A DNA stretch of 14,097 bases, taken from NCBI GenBank assembly GCA_938004025.1, contig CALKXC010000043.1, forward strand, positions 1-14,097, read 5' to 3'. Source of the stretch: an uncultured Leucothrix sp. (GTDB lineage Bacteria; Pseudomonadota; Gammaproteobacteria; Thiotrichales; Thiotrichaceae). This document shows, piece by piece, positions 8,067-14,097 of this stretch (positions within the stretch are counted from its first letter, which is position 1; every line of letters starts with the position of its first letter). A model generated the notes under the pieces. The model was not told the origin of the DNA and searched no databases. It was given only the letters and a program-made list of their open reading frames with translations. The position numbers and the translations under genes are program-made.

Positions 8067-8096
8067 TCTGTCTTAATGGTCAAACATTAAGGCAGA
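8067..8096. terminator. 12-bp hairpin between peroxidase and amidase genes, possible terminator
   Basis: TCTGTCTTAATG (8067-8078) pairs with CATTAAGGCAGA (8085-8096) over 12 bp, with one G-T wobble, around the loop GTCAAA. On the + strand it is followed by GCTTCACA, not a T tract. Read on the - strand it is followed by a run of T (complement of the A run at 8060-8065), which would give a better terminator in that direction. It most likely ends the peroxidase transcript, weakly or bidirectionally. Confidence 0.5.
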
Positions 8097-8157
8097 GCTT
8101 CACATGGTTGCTTGGAATAGGCGAGAATAGGTAAAAGTTATTCCCTATGGAGGAATC

Positions 8158-9609
8158 ATGACTAAGCCAACCAGCACTTTTAGTGGTCCAGATCTATGCA
8201 AGCTGCCTGCGCGTGAAGTAGTGGATCTTTTGAAGAATAAAAAAGTCTCTCCGAAAGAATTGTTAGACGCCTCTTATCAACGTATTGCTCAGGTTGAGCC
8301 CGCTGTTAATGCAACGGTAACGCAATGTCCAGAGCGTGCTTACGCTTCGCTTGAAAACTTAGAAACAAATGCTAAAAAGAATGGATCACATGAGGCTTGG
8401 TTAGGTGGTTTGCCGATTGGGATAAAAGATCTTACCGTTGTTTCTGGCGTGACGACCACTTTTGGCTCTTATGGCTTGCGCGACTTTGTGCCTGAGACGA
8501 CCGATGCATTAGTAGAAATCTTAGAAGAGCGTGGTGGAGTTGTGGTTGGTAAAACCAATACACCTGAATTTGGCGCGGGCGGTAATACGTTCAATCAGGT
8601 TTTTGGTTATACAAGAAACCCTTGGGACACTCGAAAAAATGCCGGAGGTTCATCGGGTGGTGCGGCTGTTTCATTAGCTACGGGCGAAGTCTGGTTAAGC
8701 CAGGGCTCTGACCTTGCAGGCTCATTGAGAACACCAGCGGCTTATAACGGTGTGTGTGGATTTCGGGCCACTCCCGGAAGAGCAGGCGGTGGCCCTGACC
8801 CTGCTGCATTTCTAATGGAAGGTATCTCTGGTCCTATGGCACGCGATGTTGAAGACACGGCGTTATTCTTAGATGCCATGACAGGGTTTGACCCGCGGAT
8901 GCCACTGTCTTTAGAAGCTCCAGCAGTTAGTTTTCAGGAAGTCTTAAAGCAAGAGAAAAAGAATATCCGTATTGCGTTTAGCCCGGATCAAAACGGTTTT
9001 GCTCCGGTTGAATCTAACATCAGAAATATCATGGCACAGGCGATGGCCACGCTTGATAGTAATGGCTTACGAGTTGAGGAAGCTTGTCCTGAGCTGCCCG
9101 ATTTGTACGATACCTATGTCAGCCTTAGAGGAATTCATTATGGGGCTATCAATGCTTTCGCACCGGACTCTGTAAAAGCGCACTTCAAACAAACACTACA
9201 AGATAATATCGCAACAGGGCAGGCGCAAACTTCACAAGATATCTATCTTGCTATGCGTAGTAGGACTGATTTGTACCAGCGTATGCGTGTGTTCCTTGAA
9301 AACTACGATGTGTTGGCTATCCCAGTTGTGGGTTTAGAGCCTGGGTTGGTTGAAGAAGAATATCCCTTGTTTGTAGATGGCCAGAAAACGCCAGATTATG
9401 TGGACTGGTTACGTTTTTCATTTTTAGCAACTACGACTGCACTGCCTGCTTTAGCAATGCCGATTGGCTTTACTGAAAGTGGCATGCCGGTAGGAATTCA
9501 ATTGATTGGGCCGCCACGAGGGGAAGCGGTTGTATTGCAGGTTGGGCTCGCTATTGAGCGGGTGTTGAACTTGGGCGCTGAACCGATTGATCCTAAAATA
9601 ATTTCCTGA
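8158..9609 (+). CDS. Amidase-signature family hydrolase
   Basis: A 483-residue cytoplasmic amidase (no signal peptide). The family hydrolyses carboxamide bonds through a Ser-cisSer-Lys triad. Here Lys90 (in GIKDL), Ser165 (in GGSSGGAA) and Ser189 (in GSDLAGSLR) have the same 75- and 24-residue spacings as Lys142, Ser217 and Ser241 of fatty acid amide hydrolase, so the enzyme should be active. The signature continues with TPAAYNGVCGFR. Length is usual for free-standing members. It is not likely to be GatA because no gatB/gatC genes adjoin it and the substrate region differs; the substrate cannot be predicted. A textbook GGAGG at 8149-8153 lies four bases before the ATG at 8158. It has 100-base and 75-base gaps to its neighbours, so it is probably transcribed alone. 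Confidence 0.88.
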   Translation: MTKPTSTFSGPDLCKLPAREVVDLLKNKKVSPKELLDASYQRIAQVEPAVNATVTQCPERAYASLENLETNAKKNGSHEAWLGGLPIGIKDLTVVSGVTTTFGSYGLRDFVPETTDALVEILEERGGVVVGKTNTPEFGAGGNTFNQVFGYTRNPWDTRKNAGGSSGGAAVSLATGEVWLSQGSDLAGSLRTPAAYNGVCGFRATPGRAGGGPDPAAFLMEGISGPMARDVEDTALFLDAMTGFDPRMPLSLEAPAVSFQEVLKQEKKNIRIAFSPDQNGFAPVESNIRNIMAQAMATLDSNGLRVEEACPELPDLYDTYVSLRGIHYGAINAFAPDSVKAHFKQTLQDNIATGQAQTSQDIYLAMRSRTDLYQRMRVFLENYDVLAIPVVGLEPGLVEEEYPLFVDGQKTPDYVDWLRFSFLATTTALPALAMPIGFTESGMPVGIQLIGPPRGEAVVLQVGLAIERVLNLGAEPIDPKIIS

Positions 9610-9637
9610 TGTTAACTGTGACTGTTCCACACTAACG

Positions 9638-9654
9638 TTGCCTGATAATATATT
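9638..9654 (+). promoter_or_regulatory. Possible promoter region of the partner-switching operon
   Basis: In the 75-base gap before the patatin gene, two overlapping -10-like hexamers are seen: GATAAT at 9644-9649 and TATATT at 9649-9654, each five of six to consensus. No convincing -35 box lies at 16-18 bases upstream (TTCCAC at 9625-9630 is the closest). The position about 30-40 bases before the start codon is suitable, but the call is weak. Confidence 0.25.
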
Positions 9655-9668
9655 GCTGCATAATTAGT

Positions 9669-9674
9669 AGGGGA
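9669..9674 (+). promoter_or_regulatory. Ribosome-binding site deciding the ATG at 9685
   Basis: AGGGGA ends ten bases before the ATG at 9685. The TTG at 9682 directly before it in the same frame would add one residue only and is the less likely start. Confidence 0.5.
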
Positions 9675-9684
9675 TACTCGTTTG

Positions 9685-11484
9685 ATGGATTCACATGACC
9701 AAATCTCAGTCATTGAGGCATTGTCTTGTTTAGGCGATATGCCTTTGAATCATCTTTCAGAATTGATTAAACGTTTAGATTCAAAGCGTGTTCCGGCACA
9801 ACAAGCGATTTTCGAACAAGGCGATTCGGCAGATGAAGTTTACTTCGTTGGTTCCGGTCGTTTATCAAAGTACCAAGATGAGCGTTTTTCTGGCCGACTG
9901 GTTAGAGGCCAAATAGCAGGATGGGCGAGCTTTATCCACAAATGCCCACATGATCATACCTTAATCGCAGAAAATGATTGCTTTCTTTATGTCCTGAAAC
10001 GACAGGATATGGACGAGCTGGCAAAGGAGCATCCTGCCATTCTTGCTGGGTTTTTAATGGCCGCCACACCCATGCCGACGACCAGTAAAGAAATTAAATC
10101 GTTGAAAGCTAACCGACAGGTAGGTGTTTTCATTTTCGATGACTTAATAGAAGAAGCAGATGTCGTGTTTGATCGCTTGATGAATTGTTATGTCAATCAT
10201 TCAAGAATCACGCGGTATGACTTTAAAGAATTCTCAAGTTTGGCAAAAATTACCGCCCCTGAAACGGAGTTGTTTGGTCCATTAGCTGCCGATGTCTTTG
10301 CTCATTTGGAGAGTGAAAACGAGACGGTTTTTTACATGGCAACGACGCTTGATCTTCAGGAGTGGATGAAGAAAATAACGACTCAGGTCGATACGTTAAT
10401 ATTAGTGGTAAAAGATACGACTCAAGCATTGCCAGATTGGTTTGCTGCGCTTGTGAAAGCCTGGAAGAAAAAGCCTGGCTTAGTGATATTAAGAACGAAT
10501 GAGGGCCCCTTTGATAAGCGTGTTATATCGTTATGGGATACTTTTGAGCCGGAGTGGCATTATCGTTTACATATAGATGATGATCAAAAATGGGGCTCTA
10601 TTGGGAGGATGGCGCTGGGTAAGGCGGTTAACCTTGTGCTGTCAGGTGGTGGTTGTTTAGGAGCCATTCACTGCGGGATTTTAAAGGCGCTGACGGATGC
10701 TAATTTCCCTATCGATACGATTGGGGGGACTTCTGCGGGAGCGGGCATTGCAATCGGCCATGCACTGGGGCACTCACCGGAATTGACCTCAGAAAAATTT
10801 CATTATGCCTTTACCGCACAGAAACCTTTCAAGTCTTACACTTTGCCTTTTTACGGTTTGGTTAATCCCAAACGCTTGGACCGTGTACTCAAAGAAATAA
10901 CCGAAGGTTATACGCTAGAGGAATCACACATTCCTATTCATGTGACAGTGACCAATCTCACTAAATCTTGCGCTGAAGTGTTGACGACGGGCTCAGCTTG
11001 GGAGGCGATGCGAATGACAGGATCAATTCCAGCAATTTTGCCCCCCTATATAAGAAATGGCTGTACCTACATCGACGGTGGGGTTATCAACAACTTTCCT
11101 ATTTCTATCGCTCGTGAGAAATATAGCGGTCGTTATGTTGGTGTCACCTTCAATATTCCAAAAGATAATCTGGTGAGTGCAAGCTACGATGAAATGCCGA
11201 ATGCTCTACAAGCAACCTTGGCAAAGCTAAAAATGGCGAAGCCCAGTGACTTTCCAGGATTAGCTAAGGTTTTAGCTGGCTCTATGATGCTAAGCAGCAC
11301 CTCAGATTTGAAAGATGCGGTGAATCGAGTTGACTTACTGTTACATCCACCGGTGCCTTCAAGTATCGGTATAACCTCTTTTGAGCGCTTTGACGAGCTT
11401 TATGAGATTGGTGTAGAGTATGGAGAAAAGTATGTTTCTGAGTTGAAAAATTCTAATATTTTCAATGAACTGATTGGTTTTTGA
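9685..11484 (+). CDS. Cyclic-nucleotide-binding-like domain plus patatin phospholipase (bacterial NTE/RssA type)
   Basis: About 599 residues, no signal peptide or clear membrane segment. Residues 1-125 form a Crp/cyclic-nucleotide-binding-like jelly roll (FEQGDSADEVYFVGSGR is its best landmark). Residues 140-310 are the middle region usual in bacterial neuropathy-target-esterase relatives, ending in the WHYR...D...IGRMALGKA lead-in. The patatin hydrolase domain follows: oxyanion loop GGGCLG (about 321-326), nucleophile elbow GTSAG with Ser350, and catalytic Asp464 in DGGVINNFP. Both dyad residues are intact, so lipid (lysophospholipid or phospholipid) hydrolysis is likely. Two oddities are visible. 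The oxyanion loop has Cys-Leu where GGGARG is usual. The phosphate-binding cassette of the nucleotide domain lacks the usual Glu and Arg, so cyclic nucleotide binding is doubtful. It heads a run of signalling genes, the next starting 32 bases later, and may be their effector. Confidence 0.88.
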   Translation: MDSHDQISVIEALSCLGDMPLNHLSELIKRLDSKRVPAQQAIFEQGDSADEVYFVGSGRLSKYQDERFSGRLVRGQIAGWASFIHKCPHDHTLIAENDCFLYVLKRQDMDELAKEHPAILAGFLMAATPMPTTSKEIKSLKANRQVGVFIFDDLIEEADVVFDRLMNCYVNHSRITRYDFKEFSSLAKITAPETELFGPLAADVFAHLESENETVFYMATTLDLQEWMKKITTQVDTLILVVKDTTQALPDWFAALVKAWKKKPGLVILRTNEGPFDKRVISLWDTFEPEWHYRLHIDDDQKWGSIGRMALGKAVNLVLSGGGCLGAIHCGILKALTDANFPIDTIGGTSAGAGIAIGHALGHSPELTSEKFHYAFTAQKPFKSYTLPFYGLVNPKRLDRVLKEITEGYTLEESHIPIHVTVTNLTKSCAEVLTTGSAWEAMRMTGSIPAILPPYIRNGCTYIDGGVINNFPISIAREKYSGRYVGVTFNIPKDNLVSASYDEMPNALQATLAKLKMAKPSDFPGLAKVLAGSMMLSSTSDLKDAVNRVDLLLHPPVPSSIGITSFERFDELYEIGVEYGEKYVSELKNSNIFNELIGF

Positions 11485-11498
11485 TCTACTTTTGCTTT

Positions 11499-11506
11499 GG
11501 AGAGAG
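11499..11506 (+). promoter_or_regulatory. Ribosome-binding site for the STAS gene
   Basis: The purine run GGAGAGAG lies 10-14 bases before the ATG at 11517. An in-frame TTG at 11481 would give a 12-residue extension overlapping the patatin stop and unlike the start of any STAS protein, so 11517 is preferred. Confidence 0.55.
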
Positions 11507-11516
11507 AATAAACATT

Positions 11517-11861
11517 ATGCCGCTTGGAATTGAAAAAGTCGTCAAGGATGACGTCACGACTCTAGTGCTCACGGGTGATCTGGATACCGGAACGGCGAGT
11601 CAGTTAGAAAATACCGTAAAAGAAATCCTAGCTGGCACTCAGCCGGGAATAGTCTTTGACATGGGTGGTATTACCTATGTTTCGAGCTTTGGATTGAGAG
11701 TGATTATTTATACCTCTAAAGCAATGCGAGCGCATGGTGATCGGTTTGCTATGCACAGTGTGCAAGACGACGTGATGGAAATTCTAACCCTGAGTGGACT
11801 TAGCGGGCTACTTAAAGTGGTTGATACTCAAGATGCCGCAATCGCTTCTTTGGGTCAATAG
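11517..11861 (+). CDS. STAS-domain anti-sigma factor antagonist (SpoIIAA/RsbV-like)
   Basis: A 114-residue single STAS domain. The start LGIEKVVKDDVTTLVLTGDLDTGTA is the usual first two strands and helix. The central FDMGGITYVSSFGLRV stretch aligns with the SpoIIAA DSSGLG region, placing Ser57 at the phosphorylation site. The usual Asp before it is Ser56 here and the usual second Ser is Phe58. Such proteins bind a partner (an anti-sigma kinase or other target) when unphosphorylated and are released when the cognate kinase phosphorylates the serine. The kinase is the next gene, two bases after this stop, so the pair is almost certainly co-made. What the switch finally controls is not visible; no sigma factor gene is within the window. 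Confidence 0.88.
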   Translation: MPLGIEKVVKDDVTTLVLTGDLDTGTASQLENTVKEILAGTQPGIVFDMGGITYVSSFGLRVIIYTSKAMRAHGDRFAMHSVQDDVMEILTLSGLSGLLKVVDTQDAAIASLGQ

Positions 11862-11863
11862 AT

Positions 11864-12286
11864 ATGGCAGATACCGCAGAGAAGTCGATAAGCAATTCAA
11901 TAGAAAAACTTGGTGAACTAACGCAGTGGTTAGTGGCTTGGATGGATGAGCATGCTGTCAATAAATCAGTCGCTTATAAGCTGCGTTTTGCCATGGAAGA
12001 AATCGCGACTAATGCCGTTTATTACGGTTTTCCTACCGGAACAAGTGGAACGGTCAAAGCGAGAATAACAGCTGATTCAGTCCTCCCAAAATATTCGCTG
12101 GAAATCTTGGACGATGGCGATGCTTTTAACCCATTGGAGGAAACGCCAGAGGCAGATACTGACTCGGCTTTAGATGATCGCGAATTAGGTGGCTTGGGCG
12201 TGTTTCTTGTCAAAAACCTGTCTGATGATTGCCACTATGTACGAACTAACGGATGGAACCATTTAACGATATCTATCGTTGAATAA
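11864..12286 (+). CDS. RsbW/SpoIIAB-type serine kinase (GHKL, HATPase_c_2)
   Basis: A 140-residue ATP-binding protein of the anti-sigma-factor kinase group. The GHKL boxes are present: N-box with Glu46 and Asn50 in MEEIATNAV, G1 box LDDGDAFNP at about 82-90 (Asp84, Gly85), and G2 box GGLGVFLV at about 109-116. It is a stand-alone kinase domain without sensor or His-kinase dimerisation domain, the form used in partner switching. The expected reaction is ATP-dependent phosphorylation of the serine in the STAS protein encoded just upstream. The gap to that gene is two bases and there is no strong ribosome-binding site, so translational coupling is likely. Whether it also sequesters a sigma factor, or only sets STAS phosphorylation, is not known. 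Confidence 0.88.
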   Translation: MADTAEKSISNSIEKLGELTQWLVAWMDEHAVNKSVAYKLRFAMEEIATNAVYYGFPTGTSGTVKARITADSVLPKYSLEILDDGDAFNPLEETPEADTDSALDDRELGGLGVFLVKNLSDDCHYVRTNGWNHLTISIVE

Positions 12287-12373
12287 AACGGATTCAAAGA
12301 AATAAAAGAAGTTGAAACAAACTGCCAAAAAGAATCCTATACTTTAAAAGTCTCAGGAAGAGAGAAAATCAAA

Positions 12374-13573
12374 ATGAAGAGTAAATTAACGTTGCGTGGT
12401 GCTGGATTGTGCCTGGCTATTACGCTTTCAGGCTCAGTCAGTGCCGAAATAAAAATTGGTGCACCTTTTGCGTTGTCAGGTTCCGTGGCAGGACTCGCTG
12501 AAGAGATGAAAAATGGAGCGGCGCTAGCGGCTAAACATGTCAATGATCAAGGAGGGGTTCTTGATCAACCCTTTACCTTAGTTTATGAAGACTCTGCTTG
12601 TAATCCTGACAAGGCTGTGGATGTTGTTACGCGACTCATCGAAGAAGAAAAAGTAAGCGCATTGGTTGGCCCCGTTTGCTCAGGGGCAACGTTGCGTCAA
12701 GCGAGATCGGTTTCAATACCAGCGGGTGTTGTAACGCTGTCAGTCGCTTCTGCCTCTTTCCTTATTAGTAATCTTCGTGACAATGATCTCGTTTTCAGAA
12801 CGGCCATTTCAGACTCATTCAAAGGCAAAGCAATGGCTAAATACGCCATTGATAACGGCATTAATGATATTGCAGTGAGTTTTGCTAGTGATGCATACAA
12901 CACTAGCGTGGCTAAAGTGTTTAGTAAGGCATTCAAAGAAAACGGTGGAAAGGTGGTGATTAACCAAGCCCATCAGCCCGAAGGTAAAGACTTTAAGCGA
13001 GAAGTGTCTGCGCTGGTGACGGGGTCTAAAAACTTAGCACTATTTGCTTATTACGGCTCTAGTGGTACGAAGTTGTTGAAAGATGCTTTTGCAACCGATG
13101 AGGTAAAGCAGGTACTCGCGTCAGACGGCATGCTTTCTCAGGAAATTATTGATGAATTGGGCGCAAATGCGTTGAAATCAACCGGCATTATCAATAACCA
13201 TTCTGATAAAAGTCGTGCAGGGTTTAAGGTTTGGCAATTACTAGCAGAGGCCGACAATGTAAAGGCTGAGGGCCCGTTCGTAGCAAACTCTTATGATGCC
13301 GCGTTTATGATGGCTCTAGCCATTCAAGCAGCGGGTTCTGCCGAACGTAAAGATATCTCGGCGGGCTTACGGGCGATTTCAGGTCCTGAGGGCGAGTTAA
13401 TCTATCCGGGTGAATTTGCCAAAGCTAAAGCGATATTAGCAGCAGGCGGCAAAATCAATTATGAGGGTGGGTCGGGCCCAGTTGATTTTGATAAAAACGG
13501 TGATGTGTCGGGAGCTGTCAGTATTAGCAAAGTAAAGGATGGGAAATGGGACTCGCAGTTACTTCGTCAATGA
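12374..13573 (+). CDS. Leu/Ile/Val-type periplasmic binding protein (LivK-like, type I), probably sensory
   Basis: A 399-residue exported protein. A Sec signal peptide (basic start, hydrophobic core, VSA at 22-24) is likely cleaved before Glu25. The mature part begins EIKIGAPFALSG, the characteristic first strand and binding loop of the branched-chain amino-acid receptor family. EDSACNPDKAV with Cys and GPVCSG with Cys some 45 residues later match the conserved disulfide region. The family binds amino acids, amides, urea and other small molecules; the ligand here is unknown. No permease or ATPase genes adjoin it. Instead it lies between the STAS/kinase pair (87 bases upstream) and a transmembrane sensor gene (24 bases downstream), so it is better explained as the ligand-sensing part of that system. 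AGGA at 12355-12358 and GAGAG nearer the ATG are the ribosome-binding candidates. Confidence 0.85.
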   Translation: MKSKLTLRGAGLCLAITLSGSVSAEIKIGAPFALSGSVAGLAEEMKNGAALAAKHVNDQGGVLDQPFTLVYEDSACNPDKAVDVVTRLIEEEKVSALVGPVCSGATLRQARSVSIPAGVVTLSVASASFLISNLRDNDLVFRTAISDSFKGKAMAKYAIDNGINDIAVSFASDAYNTSVAKVFSKAFKENGGKVVINQAHQPEGKDFKREVSALVTGSKNLALFAYYGSSGTKLLKDAFATDEVKQVLASDGMLSQEIIDELGANALKSTGIINNHSDKSRAGFKVWQLLAEADNVKAEGPFVANSYDAAFMMALAIQAAGSAERKDISAGLRAISGPEGELIYPGEFAKAKAILAAGGKINYEGGSGPVDFDKNGDVSGAVSISKVKDGKWDSQLLRQ

Positions 13574-13597
13574 TCATTTCTACCCGAGCATGATTCA

Positions 13598-14097
13598 ATG
13601 AGCGTTCTGTCGCAGTTCTGGTATCGGTCTAGCGTTCAGGTCAAGTTTCTCCTGATCGTTGTGCCATTGACGGTACTGTTGACGGTTGTTGGTTTGGGGT
13701 TAGTGCAATCTAGTGCAAACACGACAGCGACCGAGCGGGCCATTGGCCAGTTCCATGAGGTAGGGCAAAGCGCCTCCAAAGCACTGTCTGAAGAGTTTTG
13801 GAATTACAACGTGACGCAAGCACAAGCGATTCTCGAATCGTTGTTGTTAATTCCGAATGTGTTACATGTCTCAACGGTTGAGTTTGCTGATGGTAAGGCG
13901 GTTGAGAACAGCGGTTTTGAATTTGATCTCAGTAACACCGAAAGTGATGCATCAATGGCTATGGATATAGCTAATGAAGCGGTTCGGTCTGAAAAATTCC
14001 CCATTACTAATGAAAGGAAAGCGGGTGAGCCTGAGGTGATAGGTGAGCTAACAATTAGCTATAGCTTGTACAGCTTATTTGAGGAAAACCGTTCAAA
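13598..14097 (+). CDS. Membrane sensor protein, N-terminal part (3' end outside window)
   Basis: The first 166 residues of a protein that runs off the right edge with no stop. After a short cytoplasmic N-terminus (about 14 residues) comes one strong membrane helix (about 16-36, FLLIVVPLTVLLTVVGLGLV) and then a soluble region of at least 120 residues, predicted to be periplasmic. This is the layout of a sensor whose second membrane helix, HAMP and output domains would lie further on. The start at 13598 is the first ATG after an in-frame stop at 13571, with only a weak ribosome-binding site; the gene follows the binding protein by 24 bases, so coupling is likely. By context the output could be a PP2C/SpoIIE phosphatase acting on the STAS protein, but a histidine kinase, cyclase or diguanylate cyclase is possible. 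The visible part does not match a family I can name. Confidence 0.75.
   Translation, partial: MSVLSQFWYRSSVQVKFLLIVVPLTVLLTVVGLGLVQSSANTTATERAIGQFHEVGQSASKALSEEFWNYNVTQAQAILESLLLIPNVLHVSTVEFADGKAVENSGFEFDLSNTESDASMAMDIANEAVRSEKFPITNERKAGEPEVIGELTISYSLYSLFEENRS

Noticed and set aside
8158..9609. GatA subunit of the tRNA amidotransferase
   Set aside because: No gatB or gatC neighbours and the sequence outside the signature does not look like GatA; a general amidase is the safer call.
9661..9666. TAATTA as -10 box paired with TTGCCT (9638-9643)
   Set aside because: The spacing is 17 but the -10 match is only two of six and it would leave almost no leader before the start codon.
12312..12343. 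TTGAAA and TATACT as a promoter before the LivK-type gene
   Set aside because: The spacer is 20 bases, too long for a normal sigma-70 promoter. The -10 box alone is not enough to call one, so the gene may be read from the upstream operon.
13804..14004. Open frame of 66 codons on the - strand near the right edge
   Set aside because: It is antisense to the sensor gene, which is open from 13598 to the edge with a clear membrane helix.

Overview
The window looks like chromosomal DNA of a Gram-negative bacterium, most likely a marine-type gammaproteobacterium. This is inferred from an Sec-type lipoprotein cytochrome, periplasmic binding proteins, moderate base composition and gene families; no rRNA or other marker gene is present, so the placement is weak. 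All supportable genes lie on the + strand. They fall into three blocks, and no tRNA, rRNA, CRISPR array, insertion sequence or long repeat was found.

Block 1 (about 2-6330) is a polyol (sorbitol/mannitol) uptake and oxidation operon. It holds the 3' part of a periplasmic solute-binding protein, two MalF/MalG-type permeases, a MalK-type ATPase, a short-chain sorbitol/L-iditol-type dehydrogenase, a long-chain mannitol 2-dehydrogenase and a DsbA-fold protein like 2-hydroxychromene-2-carboxylate isomerase. The order is that of the smoEFGK-smoS-mtlK clusters known from Rhodobacter and of the Pseudomonas mtl operon. The genes from the permeases to the mannitol dehydrogenase are tightly packed, two of them with stop/start overlaps. 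A strong hairpin with a partial T tract separates the binding-protein gene from the permeases, and the binding-protein gene has visibly more biased codon use. Together these suggest that the binding protein is made in excess over the membrane components. Both dehydrogenases would yield fructose; no sugar kinase or regulator is inside the window.

Block 2 (about 6590-9609) has two genes with no evident link to each other or to the polyol operon: a lipoprotein di-heme cytochrome c peroxidase/MauG-family protein, and an amidase-signature hydrolase with a complete Lys-Ser-Ser triad. AT-rich or hairpin-bearing gaps separate them from their neighbours.

Block 3 (about 9685 to the right edge) is the most interesting. 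It runs: a cyclic-nucleotide-binding-like domain joined to a patatin phospholipase (bacterial NTE type), a STAS anti-sigma-antagonist-type protein with a candidate phospho-serine, an RsbW/SpoIIAB-type GHKL kinase, a Leu/Ile/Val-type periplasmic binding protein without any transporter genes beside it, and the start of a membrane protein with an extracytoplasmic sensor region that runs off the window. This resembles a complete partner-switching signalling cassette: periplasmic ligand capture, transmembrane sensor (output domain not visible, perhaps a PP2C/SpoIIE phosphatase), STAS/kinase switch, with a lipid hydrolase as possible effector. The individual families are well known; the combination and wiring are inference.
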